A DNA stretch of 64,000 bases from Fomitopsis serialis (lineage: Eukaryota; Basidiomycota; Agaricomycetes; Polyporales; Fomitopsidaceae): NCBI RefSeq assembly GCF_022376445.1, contig NW_025955059.1, positions 62,001 through 126,000 of the forward strand, read 5' to 3'. Under the pieces are notes generated by a model that did no database searches, was not told where the DNA came from, and worked only from the letters and a program-made list of their open reading frames with translations. A program made the position numbers and the translations under genes. Shown piece by piece: positions 10,191 through 20,170 of the stretch (positions are counted from its first letter, which is position 1; each line of letters opens with the position of its first letter).

Positions 10191-11177
10191 TAGGCTTGAG
10201 CAGTCGTAGAGTCGTAAGCTCCATTTCCGCCGAAATACTGTCTGTACACCGGGGATTCGAGGGGGTTGTACGAGGTCGTAGTACCTGAGTGAAATACGAC
10301 GCAGGATCATCGCCATGTCGACGAATATCAATGGCTGGAGAGGCCGACGAACGGTCGACTGTTGAGGCGAATAGTACTGTAAGGATGTCGAGGGTTAGGG
10401 TTCCCAAGGCAGATAGCTCGGACTTCGTAGCTTACATAAGACTATTCGTTTTTCTTGTACCGTCACTACGCTGCGTCGTTTACCGCTATGGAACGGGATC
10501 TAACGCACTTGTGACGACCGACGACTCACCACCACCTCCAGCAACCTTACATGTATACAGACCGGCGGCTTATCAGCCAGTGCTAGACGAGCACCAAAAC
10601 CAGTGCACAGAAGTATCCCCAGTCTCAGGCGGCTTGGCTGTGAAGCTCCAGCCAGTTCAGCCCGTATGCGAGCTAGCCAATGCCATGCTCGAGTATCTTC
10701 GCCAGCTGCAGGCTCCGTTTTGGTGATGAGTGACAATGACCGGCTAGCTTCCGAATCTTCATTCGTGCTAGGAGTCAGTCCGCCGATGGCAGCACAAAGG
10801 TGTTGTATGCCATACCGATGCGGAACTAAGTTGTTCTGCGCAGGGAGCGCTGTCAGGCGCAGCGGGCACAGAGCCTCGAACACCATACGCCGTGCACGGC
10901 ACGGTAATTGAGCAGGCTCAAGGATCTATAAGGGTCACACATTGCGTTCGGGACCACGCGTATTTAAATTGCGTGCTCCGAGGAAGTATGCAGGACCAAC
11001 CACGGGGCGTCGAGACTTCGCCAGCGTTCGATGGGCAGCAGACATACGAGATGCAACACTATGTCCGAATTCGGCTCTACAACTTGAACGTAGTCATCAT
11101 TCCAGCTTGCCTGACTCGGTTCGGAGTTCGCTGCGAGAGTGCTTCAACGAAACGTGACGGTCACGAGAAGCACATAC
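10191..11177. other. Duplicated spacer downstream of class D
   Basis: No gene is convincing. The segment is recognisable, inverted, at about 24869-25590 next to D''. The match ends at about 11177, where the class B' fragment begins, so 11177/11178 marks the tandem-duplication junction. Confidence 0.6.
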
Positions 11178-11748
11178 TACATACTTCACCGACATGGGGC
11201 TCTACGTGTTCGACTGCATCGTCGTCGTCTTCGACAACCGCTTCACCGCCACCGATGTCGCGATCCTCCGGAGCTGCATGCGCTTCCAGATCCCTACCTT
11301 GGTCGTGCGCTCCAAGTCGAGTCAGCATATCCAGCAGAACCTTGCGAGTGATATGGGCGGTGCGGACGCAGACGACGACGATGCGGAAGAGGACGTTCCC
11401 GACGTGGACCAGCGGATGGAGAGCGCGCGCGCGCGATACGTGCAAGACTCGCGCGAGATCGTGAGGCGGGACCTGCAGGCGGCGGGCCTGCCCCCACAGC
11501 CCGTGTATTTTGTCGACAAGGACGTGCTCGTGAAGATCGTCCGTGGGGGAAGTGCGAGCGGGATAGACGAGAAGGCCTTGCTCCGGCGCATGTTCGAGCT
11601 TGCGCCGCCTCAGGTTGACGACTCTGACGAGTCGGAGGTGACAATGTCGGTGGGCAGTGAGAGTCAGCCTGAGTGGCAGACGGACATGTCGTTGTCCGAC
11701 AAGCTGTCCGACTTCGAGTTGGACCCGGTGGCCGGGCCGAGCCCATGA
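11178..11748 (+). pseudogene. Class B' GTPase fragment (5' half missing)
   Basis: An open frame runs from about GLYVFDCIVVVFDNRF to the stop at 11748 and is nearly identical to class B from after the G3 motif on: VVRSKSSQHI, an acidic linker, VYFVDKD and the tail SESQPEWQTDMSLSDKL. The coiled coil, P-loop, switch and DVPGAGT are absent. The sequence just upstream is post-D spacer, so the truncation is the tandem-duplication breakpoint. An ATG at 11194 could start a roughly 184-residue product, but it could not bind nucleotide in the normal way. Confidence 0.8.
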
Positions 11749-12762
11749 ACGTTATGAACCTCCCAACTTGCTTCCAACCTTAAGCTTTAAGCCTGCTGTC
11801 GAGTCCTCCAGTCTCCCTCAAAGCTTCACTCATGATCATGTCTTTCCGCTGTTTACATGTCGGAGCCTAGCTAGTCGACTGTGACTCTTGTTTTCGAGCT
11901 TAACCACAGCGCGACTCTGACCCGGTCGAGTCATGGCGTGCGCATGTCTATGCATCGCCAAATGTGAAAGCGCGATGCATTTACGACGGACAGTACGACA
12001 GTACGTATGGTGACGTACCGCATCTGAAGGAATTCTTCATCTCCCGTTTGAAGATTCGGGCATACATATCTCAAGCAGCGTTGGGCATAGGGCGAGTGTA
12101 CTTCTTACCTTCGGCCGTTGACGCGGACGGTCACAATGCTGATCTTCTCAGTCATCCCGTGGTTACGGCGCAGCTGGAAGCTGCAGTGCGAGATTGAACT
12201 TATTTTCAGCGAGACCATGATGGACCGTTCCAACTATCATCCCCTAAGCTCTCTCGTATCGTATACCCCGGGACAACAACAGATACGCTGTTGTGGTCCT
12301 CCCACCTGGACCCTGGATTCGTAACTGCAGGGCATTGCAGCAGAGCCCAAGTGCATTCGTTCATATCAGTCCGCTTCCGCTTCTGAGCGGTCGTCCTGCC
12401 CTACATAGTAAAAGGACCGTTGCGAAGCCCGAACCTCGTTGCCCGAGTCGAACCACACTCCTCGTCGATGAATCATATTCCAGGTCATCGGTCCATATCG
12501 ACCATACATCGTGCGCTTCTGTCGACTGCATGCAGTCGGCGTGGCTCGTCAGGAAGATTGCGGTGTGAGTTCATTGTCGCCGTAACCATAACTGACAAGA
12601 TAGCTGAAAGTCGACCTTGCTACCTATAAAGCCCTCGCGTAAATCTTGCACGCCCTCAAGCCTCCTGACAACTGCTTTGTGTCTCGCAATCGGTGCGTAA
12701 TTAACCTATCGTTTCGGGGTGTACTGAATGAGACGTATACTTCGTCTAGCTGCTTCCTAGCC
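11749..12762. promoter_or_regulatory. Class C' upstream region
   Basis: Much of the stretch repeats the DNA between B and C. It contains TATAAA at 12625-12630 in the class C context and a predicted 5'-UTR intron at 12693-12760 (GGTGCGTAA to TTCCTAG). No other gene was seen. Confidence 0.5.
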
Positions 12763-14052
12763 ATGAGTTTGCGTTTTGAAACGGTCGCAGCTGCAGTCGT
12801 CGGAATTGGTGCAGTGGTTTCTTTGTTCGACGAACTCTTCAACAACACGAGAGCACGCTTCCCGGGTCGTCGCAATGACCGTAACACAGCGAGGAGCAGA
12901 TCCCGGATCGAAGCACTGCAGGCGCGCCTTTGGGAGGGAGAAGCAACGCTCAATGCTATGAGAGCGAATACCGATGCGGCTACAGAGGCCTTCCGGATGG
13001 CACAGGAAGCAAGTCGGCGAATTGAGGCACAATTGTCGATCATGGAAGAGAGCTTCCGACGACGAAATAGACAAGATCCATACTCCACTGAAGACACCAG
13101 GAGCATGGCCGATGGCGACTTCAGGAGCACCGAGCTGAACCGACAGGAGACCGAGTCGGAGGAGAGAAGGCGAGCGGAAGAAGACGTCAGTCGAGCCCTC
13201 GAGGAGCGCAGCAGAGCCATCATCGAGGCGGATAGGGCTAGGCAGGAGGAGGACGACGCTCTTCAAGCTCTCCGTGGCGCGGAGGTCACTGCTTCTGGTG
13301 CTCGTATCGAACAGCAGATGGCGGAGGTCAACTTGCGCAAGGGCATCCGCCCTGTTATTGAGCCTACACAGGCCGAGTTCCAAGCGGCGAGGGAACATCT
13401 TGGGTACGAAGAAGGCATGTTCCATTTCGCCATCGCTGGGATTGCAGGCAGTGGCAAAACGTCGTTGGTAAACGCTTTTCGCGGACTGCGTAACAGCGAC
13501 AAGGCCGCGGCACCAACGGGCATCATCGAGACCACCAGTGCCATTGCCCGCTACCCGGATCCCGAATACCCGTTTGTATGGTACGACGTGCCTGGCGCAG
13601 GCACGTTGTCTGTGCCGGATTGGCAGTACTTCACAGATCAAGGCCTGTACGCCTTGGACTGCATCATTGTACTGTTCGACGTCCGTCTCACTTCCACGGA
13701 TATCGCCATCCTCCGCGACTGTGCCCGCTTCCACATCCCCGCCTACATCGTGCGTTCCAAGGCTACTCAGCACATCCGGAATCTTGCCGGAGACATGCCC
13801 GAGAACGACGACGACGACGATGCAGGGATCTTGGAACGAGCGCGCGAGATGTACATCCAGGAGACCCGCGCGAGCGTTACCCGGAACTTGGAGGCCGCCG
13901 AGATACCCGAGCAGCGCGTGTACATGGTCGACAAGGACATTCTCGCTCGGATAGTGAAGGGACGACCGGTTAGGGACGGCATCGACGAAGAGGAGCTGCT
14001 CCATGACCTTCTTGCTGAGGCGCAACGCCGGAACGCAAGGGCAGACTGCTGA
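12763..14052 (+). CDS. IRG-like coiled-coil GTPase, class C' (intact)
   Basis: 429 residues from the ATG at 12763; an upstream in-frame ATG at 12646 lies before the TATA-proximal intron and is unlikely to be used. The N-terminus has a hydrophobic or amphipathic segment (AVVGIGAVVSLFDELF), not a myristoylation signal. A coiled coil (about 50-205) precedes P-loop GIAGSGKTS (226-234), AAAPTGIIETT, YDVPGAGT, IVRSKATQHI, the acidic linker ENDDDDDAG and VYMVDKD. The central part (13031-13224) is nearly identical to class C (7247-7440) while the sequence just before it is clearly more diverged, a gene-conversion-like pattern. All G motifs are present, so it is probably functional. Confidence 0.8.
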   Translation: MSLRFETVAAAVVGIGAVVSLFDELFNNTRARFPGRRNDRNTARSRSRIEALQARLWEGEATLNAMRANTDAATEAFRMAQEASRRIEAQLSIMEESFRRRNRQDPYSTEDTRSMADGDFRSTELNRQETESEERRRAEEDVSRALEERSRAIIEADRARQEEDDALQALRGAEVTASGARIEQQMAEVNLRKGIRPVIEPTQAEFQAAREHLGYEEGMFHFAIAGIAGSGKTSLVNAFRGLRNSDKAAAPTGIIETTSAIARYPDPEYPFVWYDVPGAGTLSVPDWQYFTDQGLYALDCIIVLFDVRLTSTDIAILRDCARFHIPAYIVRSKATQHIRNLAGDMPENDDDDDAGILERAREMYIQETRASVTRNLEAAEIPEQRVYMVDKDILARIVKGRPVRDGIDEEELLHDLLAEAQRRNARADC

Positions 14053-14824
14053 CATTTCATCCCTTCGCCGCGACCCGTCACACTTCCTCAGATGTTAGCA
14101 TTTCCAATTTTGGATCGAAATCGGTATGATCTGCACGCTCTCGTATCGTCTATGTACATATGCAGTTGATCGTGGTTTTACTGGGCTCGCTGGACTCCCC
14201 GTAACATGTATTTCTATACGCCCAGAACCATTCCACTGTGTTGGCATGAATGCTTGCACTGATCCAGCAACCTCAAACGGACTGCTTGAGGGTGTACAGT
14301 CATGTAGCGAATTTCGCCGGCAGCATGATAAGAGGTGCCAACGAGACAAGACGAAGAATGACGCGTGCGCAGGATGCTTAGCACCATGAATCCGCGGCCT
14401 GACCACTCTCAGATTCATAAACTGTATATGCACTTACCAGACACCTGCGGTTCTCGCTATCTGCAACGCAGCATCACTGCATACGGAGATCCGCATAAGG
14501 GTTGCATACAGGAGGGTGGTCATCAAGAAGCTTCATATCGGCCAGCCCTGTAATGCGTGGTGATTCAAGGACGGCGCTGGCTTGAACTCAAACCTTGATC
14601 CTGCGGAACCCTGACTGCATGTAGATCCAGCAGGATTTATAGTTCTAGAAGCCCGTTGGGACGTCTTGACATTCCCGCACCAGCGACGAGTCTGCCACAC
14701 AGCGACGAATCCCCCACCAGTGAGCACAATAAGATCTGTGATGGCAATATAATATGAACTGCATCACTAATCATGCGACGTCATAGAGACAACATACGAA
14801 ACACGAGTTCAACCTGCAAGAGCT
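14053..14824. promoter_or_regulatory. Class D' promoter region with 5'-UTR intron
   Basis: Repeats 8266-9023. TTTATA at 14637-14642, the GGGACGTCTTGACATTCCCG block near 14658 and a predicted 5'-UTR intron at 14720-14786 (GTGAGCACA to GTCATAG) are all conserved relative to class D. Confidence 0.55.
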
Positions 14825-16027
14825 ATGGGAGGCGGTGAATCCAAGATAAGTTCGTTGGAGGACCGAGTCCAGAGGCAGGAACAGCTGCTCCAGGAAGCTA
14901 TGAAGCAGCAGGAAACCACGTTGGGCATGCTCAAAGGCGCGACAGACGCGCAGAAAAATGCGACGGCGGCTTTGAAAAAGGCAGAAGACATGACGCGCGA
15001 GCAGGACCAGCTCATACGGCAAGTGAATGAGGCAAGGCGACGCGCGGACGAGGCGAGACAATTCGCAGAGGAGCGTACGAAAGAGCTGCGCGAATCTATG
15101 CGCGAGCTGCAGGAGGATGCAAAGAAGGCCAGAGAGGAACGCGCAGAGGCCGAGGCCGAGGCGAGGAAAGCACGGGAGAATGAGCGAGAAGCGCGGCGCG
15201 CACAAGAGGAAGCCGAGAAAGCGGCGACGGCAGCGCGTGAGGCGAGAGAGGAGGTGGAAAGGCAGTTGCGCGAGGGCATACGGCCGATGCTCGTCCCTAC
15301 CCAGGCGCAGTACGAGGCGACCAAGCAAAGACTGGGCTACCGGCCTGGCTTCTTCCACTTTGCAGTTGCCGGCATTGCTGGCAGCGGCAAGTCGTCGCTC
15401 ATCAATGCCCTCCGTGGTCTTCGTAACAAGGACAGAGGTGCCGCACCCACAGGCGTCGTGGAGACGACATCCGATGTCGTTCGCTATCCTGACCCGAGCG
15501 CTGACATGCCCTATGTCTGGTACGACGTTCCGGGCGCCGGGACGCTGAACATTCCCGACTGGCAGTACTTCACCGAGCAAGGATTGTACATCTTCAACTG
15601 CATCATCGTCATCTTCGACAACCGCTTCACAGCCACCGATATCGCCATCCTCCGCAACTGCGTGCGATTCCAGATTCCAGCCTTCATCGTGCGCTCGAAG
15701 TCGGGCCAGCACATCCAGAACCTCGCTAACGACATTGGGAGTGGTGATGACGACGACGACGATGACGACGACGACGATGACGACGACGAGGATCCAGAAG
15801 GCAAACTGAAGCGCATGGCGAGGGCGCGCGATCGCTATCTTCGGGACACTCGTGCGAGTGTTGCGCGAAACCTGGAGGAGGCGGGCCTGCTTGCGCAGCG
15901 GGTGTACGTGGTCGATAAGGACGCCTTGGTGAAAGTGGTCAAAGGGAGGAAGTCTCACGAATGCATCGATGAAGAGGACTTGCTCAGAGACATGTTTGCG
16001 CTTGCAGACACTAATGGGGACTCATAG
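14825..16027 (+). CDS. IRG-like coiled-coil GTPase, class D' (intact)
   Basis: 400 residues in one exon. It begins MGGGESK (predicted N-myristoylation). The coiled coil is longer than in class D by about 15 residues (EKAATAAREAREEVE). The G domain has GIAGSGKSS (about 183-191), GAAPTGVVETT, YDVPGAGT and IVRSKSGQHI. The acidic linker is expanded to about 15 consecutive Asp, encoded by a GAC/GAT microsatellite near 15748-15790. VYVVDKD precedes the tail, which ends at a TAG where class D has CAG. Lysines and the P-loop are intact, so the protein should bind nucleotide. Confidence 0.8.
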   Translation: MGGGESKISSLEDRVQRQEQLLQEAMKQQETTLGMLKGATDAQKNATAALKKAEDMTREQDQLIRQVNEARRRADEARQFAEERTKELRESMRELQEDAKKAREERAEAEAEARKARENEREARRAQEEAEKAATAAREAREEVERQLREGIRPMLVPTQAQYEATKQRLGYRPGFFHFAVAGIAGSGKSSLINALRGLRNKDRGAAPTGVVETTSDVVRYPDPSADMPYVWYDVPGAGTLNIPDWQYFTEQGLYIFNCIIVIFDNRFTATDIAILRNCVRFQIPAFIVRSKSGQHIQNLANDIGSGDDDDDDDDDDDDDDEDPEGKLKRMARARDRYLRDTRASVARNLEEAGLLAQRVYVVDKDALVKVVKGRKSHECIDEEDLLRDMFALADTNGDS

Positions 16028-16959
16028 GCAGTGGATGGTGCCAGACTCGAGTAGTCGTAGATTGGTACTAGTTGGAAGGGCTACTTTCCCTGGCATATGG
16101 ACAGCGGGCGACGGTGTACATTCTGGGATGAAGCATGCCGTCGCTGCCACATTTACACGAATTATGGGGTGACCTGCTGAGGTGCCCAGGATCCAGGTGC
16201 GTATCAGCAGACGACAACATCTGTTTTGACAACGCACTCGCCGGTTGATACAGAGAACTGGAAATGTACGTGGTTCAGACTTGAGTTGGTGGATCGGTTA
16301 TCTTGATATACCATATCGAACAGTTTGTTGCAACCGTCTCGATGCCCATATGTTGAAGCAACTCAGAGCTGAGGTGCAGTCTCCAAGCCCGAGAACTCCA
16401 GCCGAACTTCCAAGGAAACTGATTGATTGAATTAAGGAACTTCTCCAAGGCCGATGCGTTACACTATCGCAACGATCGCTCCGGAAGGACGAAAGCTCGA
16501 GCTATTGACGACACAGTGAGCGTGCGAGAGAGAAAAGATGCAGACGACGCCCTTCCCGAAAGCCCAATACACTGGGAAAATAATTCGTGAAGCCTGCAAC
16601 GCAAGTTGTAGTAGAGTAGCCCAAGAGCACGACTGGCTGTTTGAACAGGTATCAGATCATGATAGTCAGAGAGGACCCAGACAGGATAGTCAGTTATAAC
16701 CGACCTTCATGCTGGTGTTATGCAGCGCCCCTGACCGGCCTTGCGGACTACATCATGCATCAGCTTGAACTCGTCGGTGGAGATTGTGAATGATCCTCCG
16801 GGCTCCGGCGTGACTTAAGGGCATCCGCGACACGCCTGAGTCATAGGCTCTCTATCGATGGTATACCCGCAGCTTGTCATTCAGTTTGCCGGCTGGTGCC
16901 TCGCGAAGGGATATCTAGGGTTCCTGAGTGAAGACCTCTCGCGCCTCCTGCAGGTCGAA

Positions 16960-17130
16960 TATGCAGGCGTGGGCAGCTGAGATTGGATACGGTATGTCAA
17001 CCAGGCGTGAGTCCCAGAGGATGCTGGTGCAGTTGAAGACGTACACATTGGTCTGTGAAGTACGTCCAACTCAGCACGACCAGCGTCCCCGCACCAGAGA
17101 TGGTGTATCATACGTACGGGTTGGCGTGTT
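16960..17130 (-). pseudogene. Decayed IRG-like GTPase remnant
   Basis: On the minus strand the order NPYV-stop-Y-SGAGTL-YFTDQ-NCTSI matches PYVWYDVPGAGTL-YFTEQGLYIFNC of the array genes, with stops and indels. Only the region around G3 is recognisable; flanking coiled-coil or C-terminal parts were not found. It is an older copy than B'', C'' or D''. Confidence 0.6.
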
Positions 17131-17539
17131 CCGCATCGGATGACCGGTTTATGGAGGTAGTCGCTTCAACCGTACTACGGGACAACGGATGGTCATGATG
17201 AGTCTCGCCGTATGGAAGGTCTCGGAAATCAGAACTCACCCCCAAGCATATGAGATCTCACACTAACCTGCACTCGCTGCACACTGCCCGTACGCCCAAC
17301 GGGTACATACGCTCACTGAAAGTGAGGGCGGTCCACCGATCAACGCGTCTGAGACGTCGCTAGCTTCATCGATGCCAGGACAATAGAGAAGCCATTCTCA
17401 TCATATTCACCGCCATGATCTATGAGTGATCCGTGCTGTACCTCTTCGCTGAAAGTGAGGATATAACCTGGATGGGTATAGCTTCTGCCTCAGAAGTGGT
17501 TCGTGTATCGTCTTGCAGCCAGCGCAGCAAAACATGGAC

Positions 17540-17920
17540 AGGCACTCACAGGTAGAAGCCCACAAGCAAACACGCCGGGAAATTCAATGCAACGACTAAT
17601 CGCCAACCATCGTCGGTAAACTGACGGGCGAGTCCTGCACCCGCCCAACGACTACACATAAATTTCATCGGAGAACAGGTATACAGGCAGACGGCGACGG
17701 GTACGGACAGCGAACACTCACCAGCGCTGACAATTACCACAACCAACATCGCGCGCGCAACCTGTACGCAGGGACTATCATACAGACCGTCAGTACCGAC
17801 TCAAACGCTGCCAGTGTCTGACCACCGACTTTCGCAGTGACAATATCTCTGGCCTCGCCTCGTTTCTCATTGCTGATCTCGATGCACCGCCTCGTCTCGT
17901 CTCGCGGGGGTGATGGCAAA
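17540..17920 (-). pseudogene. Possible MFS-transporter fragment
   Basis: Minus-strand segments read RQFTDDGWRLVVALNFPAC, similar to the WRW-x-F-x-NLP signature of fungal 14-TM MFS drug or siderophore transporters, and an upstream segment reads VTAKVGGQTLAAFESVLTV. Intron-like GT-AG boundaries lie between them. No full-length frame exists, so this is at best a remnant; the assignment is weak. Confidence 0.25.
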
Positions 17921-18324
17921 GACGAGAGCATGGCGCGGACCTGTCGTGAGTACCACTACCACGCACACACAACAGACGAACCTTCTTTATTGCACACGAC
18001 GTATGGAAATAAGTATAGGAAAGAAACAGAAACACCGACCGTACGACACAACGCGCGAGCAAGGCTGTAAGGATAGCAACACGAACGGGGGAAGAGGAAG
18101 GCGAGAGGAAGTAGACAGGAAGAGCCTCGTACCGCTGTTCGGCGCCGCAATCCACCCACCAAGCCAACTCTTCAGCAGGAAACGTGACAGTGAGAAACAG
18201 ACAACGGAGCGGGAGCATGAACGGATGGGACGGACTGGTCTCCCCACGACGCTTCCTCCATCATTTGTCGATCCCAAGGGTAGTTCAGGTGAGCGACACA
18301 CGGGCTGACCTGAATGCGCCGAGT

Positions 18325-19854
18325 CTACAGGAAGTCCTCCGCGCGTGCGCGCTTCTTGCCACGCGATTCCTCCGCCACGAATGCCCCAGCTTGCTGTTGA
18401 TAGGGTTGCTGCGCCTGAGCGTCGGCGTGCTTTTGCGCGTCGCCCTCCTTGGGGAAATAGTACTTGGGATGCGTCGCACGCTTTTCCTCCTATACATCAT
18501 GTTAGTCGGGTTCAAGAAACAGATAGCATAAGACGTACGGGAGAAAAGTTCGAGTTGTCCCACTTAAGCATCGTCGCCTTCTTGAATGGCGGATTCGTCT
18601 GCGACAGACTGGGGTTCGGCAACGTTAGCGGCGGTGCCACTGGCGGGTTTGCAGCGTTCAATGAAGGGTGTGCAGTAGTCGGAGGCACTGTACCAGGAGG
18701 CGCAGGAGGCGACGCTCTAGGGACGCCCATATGCGGGGGCATGACGCCTGGCGGGGGCGGCGCACCGGGAGGCATAGGCGTCGGCGGGACCATGCCGTTA
18801 CCACCTGGGGGAGGCGTGAAGCCGGGTGGCGGGCTGACACCCGGGGGCAGGAAAGGAGGAGGAAAGGGATGGCGCATGCCCGGCGGTGGAAGGAAGGGAG
18901 GCGCACCAGGCAGTGGCATACCTGGTGGTGGGGAGCCTGCAAAGGGTGGCATGGGATAGCCCGGAGGAGGCATGCTAAGTAATAACAGACATTTCGCATC
19001 AGTGATTCTTGTACAATGACGACCAGCTTACCCTGGATGAAACGGCATGCCAGGCGGCGGCGGAAACGGGGGAGGTCCTGGGTAACCTGGCGGAGGTAAC
19101 GCCCCGTGAAAATATGGCGGCGCACCTGGCGGTATCATCCCTGGCGGAGATGCCGACGGGGGTGGCATCATGGCGGGAACAGGCGGTGCGGAATATGCCT
19201 GTGGAGGAGCACCGAAGACAGCGCCTGAGGCATCAGGCGCTGTAGGGGCTGCGGTCTTCTCGCCTGCGCCCATGAGCGCCTTGTGAGCCTCGAGCTGTTG
19301 TCTCAGCTCTTCCTCGGTGAGTGCACGGTTGTCCAGCTTTGGCCTTTTGGACTGCGGTTGTGAGATTGTACCAGGGTTGAGCCCTAGCTCGATCTCCTTT
19401 CGTCGCTTATAGTCTGCCACGTCGGGCGCAGGGATACCCTCCATACCGAAGATCTCCACTTCGTAGCCATCTCGGCCTGGAAGAGCGTTCTCGATACGAG
19501 GCAACCTTTACAGGAGTGTCAGGCAGAAAACTGGCGCCAGCAAGGGGCGATGCTCACTGGTCTGGCTCAAGCTTGTGGACTTGTTGTATGTGAACTGCGA
19601 GACCACCTGCTGTGTTGAGACGTCTAGGGCACATGTTGCACTTAAAGTGCTTGGCCTTTTGATGCTGCATCAGAACTGGGAGGAAATGTCAGTGGCCGGA
19701 GAGTCGACAATGAGGAAGCGTGCGACTGACCCTTCTCATCTTCGAACTCCCGCTCACAATACCAGCACCACGGCCGGATGATCTGTAGCCGGTTAGGTTC
19801 GCTGCTGCACCTGGTGCGGACGATGCCTACCTGCTTGCTCTTCTTCTTTGCCAT
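18325..19854 (-). CDS. BuGZ/ZNF207-type C2H2 zinc-finger protein
   Basis: Six exons: 19831-19854, 19731-19782, 19558-19675, 19032-19505, 18539-18974 and 18325-18489, with GT-AG introns of 48-57 bp. The total (1269 nt) is a multiple of three and gives 422 residues. The N-terminus MAKKKSKQ runs into [15 protein letters not shown] and then [12 protein letters not shown] and VHIQQVHK, the paired zinc fingers of the ZNF207/BuGZ family. Next comes the family's IPGR/GME-like block ([21 protein letters not shown]). The remaining 250 residues are Pro/Gly/Met-rich low complexity. Family members are nuclear; BuGZ binds microtubules, Bub3 and splicing factors through phase separation. The C-terminus ends [10 protein letters not shown], a possible nuclear signal. 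It is divergent from the hydrolase gene, sharing a 316-bp promoter. Confidence 0.85.
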
Positions 19855-20170
19855 GGTTGAGTCGGATGAGTGAGACGGGCGTCGGGAGGGCGAGCGAAAG
19901 TTCGCAAGCAATCGGGTTCCCGCGCTCTGCCGATCGGAGAACGAATACGCGGCATATGCCGGTGGCACGGTGGCGGCAGGAGACGAACCCCACCGCAGGC
20001 TGAGGCATCCCGCAGGGGCATATCCACCAGCCCCAAGGCACTCACTCTGTAATTCGCATATGAATACTATGCCTAACTGCTCTCGTCGGCACACCCTTTC
20101 CATCTCAACCAAGCCTCTGAACGACCGCGACGACCGTGACGACCTCTAGACAACGTGCAACGACGCCAAC
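19855..20170. promoter_or_regulatory. Bidirectional promoter, ZNF207-like / hydrolase
   Basis: 316 bp separate the two divergent start codons. No TATA box is obvious. The region presumably carries both promoters. Confidence 0.4.

Larger units (their letters stand above)
5410..11177. repeat. Segmental repeat, unit 1 (3' half of B, C, D)
   Basis: Source-like copy of a tandem duplication. It starts inside the class B G domain (TACTTCAACGACATGGGG near 5409) and ends at about 11177. Order, strand and intergenic sequence match 11178-16060. The boundary is inferred from where B' joins the post-D spacer. Confidence 0.65.
11178..16060. repeat. Segmental repeat, unit 2 (B', C', D')
   Basis: Direct copy of unit 1. 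Similarity to the DNA after class D fades soon after the D' stop (near 16060-16075), so the distal part of the copy was lost or has diverged. Confidence 0.65.
16028..18324. other. Spacer after D' with relics
   Basis: No intact gene was found in about 2.3 kb. Two relics are listed separately: a GTPase remnant near 16.96-17.13 kb and a transporter-like fragment near 17.54-17.92 kb, both on the minus strand. The rest shows only short open frames. Confidence 0.5.

Noticed and set aside
12757..14055. 432-codon open frame on the minus strand opposite GTPase C'
   Set aside because: It mirrors the coding frame of C' and has no domain of its own; the class C gene opposite shows similar but shorter antisense frames. 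It is an antisense shadow.
3048..16027. Septin, dynamin or AIG1/GIMAP identity for the GTPases
   Set aside because: The AAPTG-ETT and DVPGAGT motifs next to the P-loop fit IRG/IIGP better; no dynamin stalk motifs, septin-unique element or GIMAP box were seen.
18512..18973. Pro/Gly-rich frame that could be read as a formin- or WASP-like protein
   Set aside because: Splicing joins it to the paired zinc fingers upstream; it is the low-complexity tail of the ZNF207-like protein.
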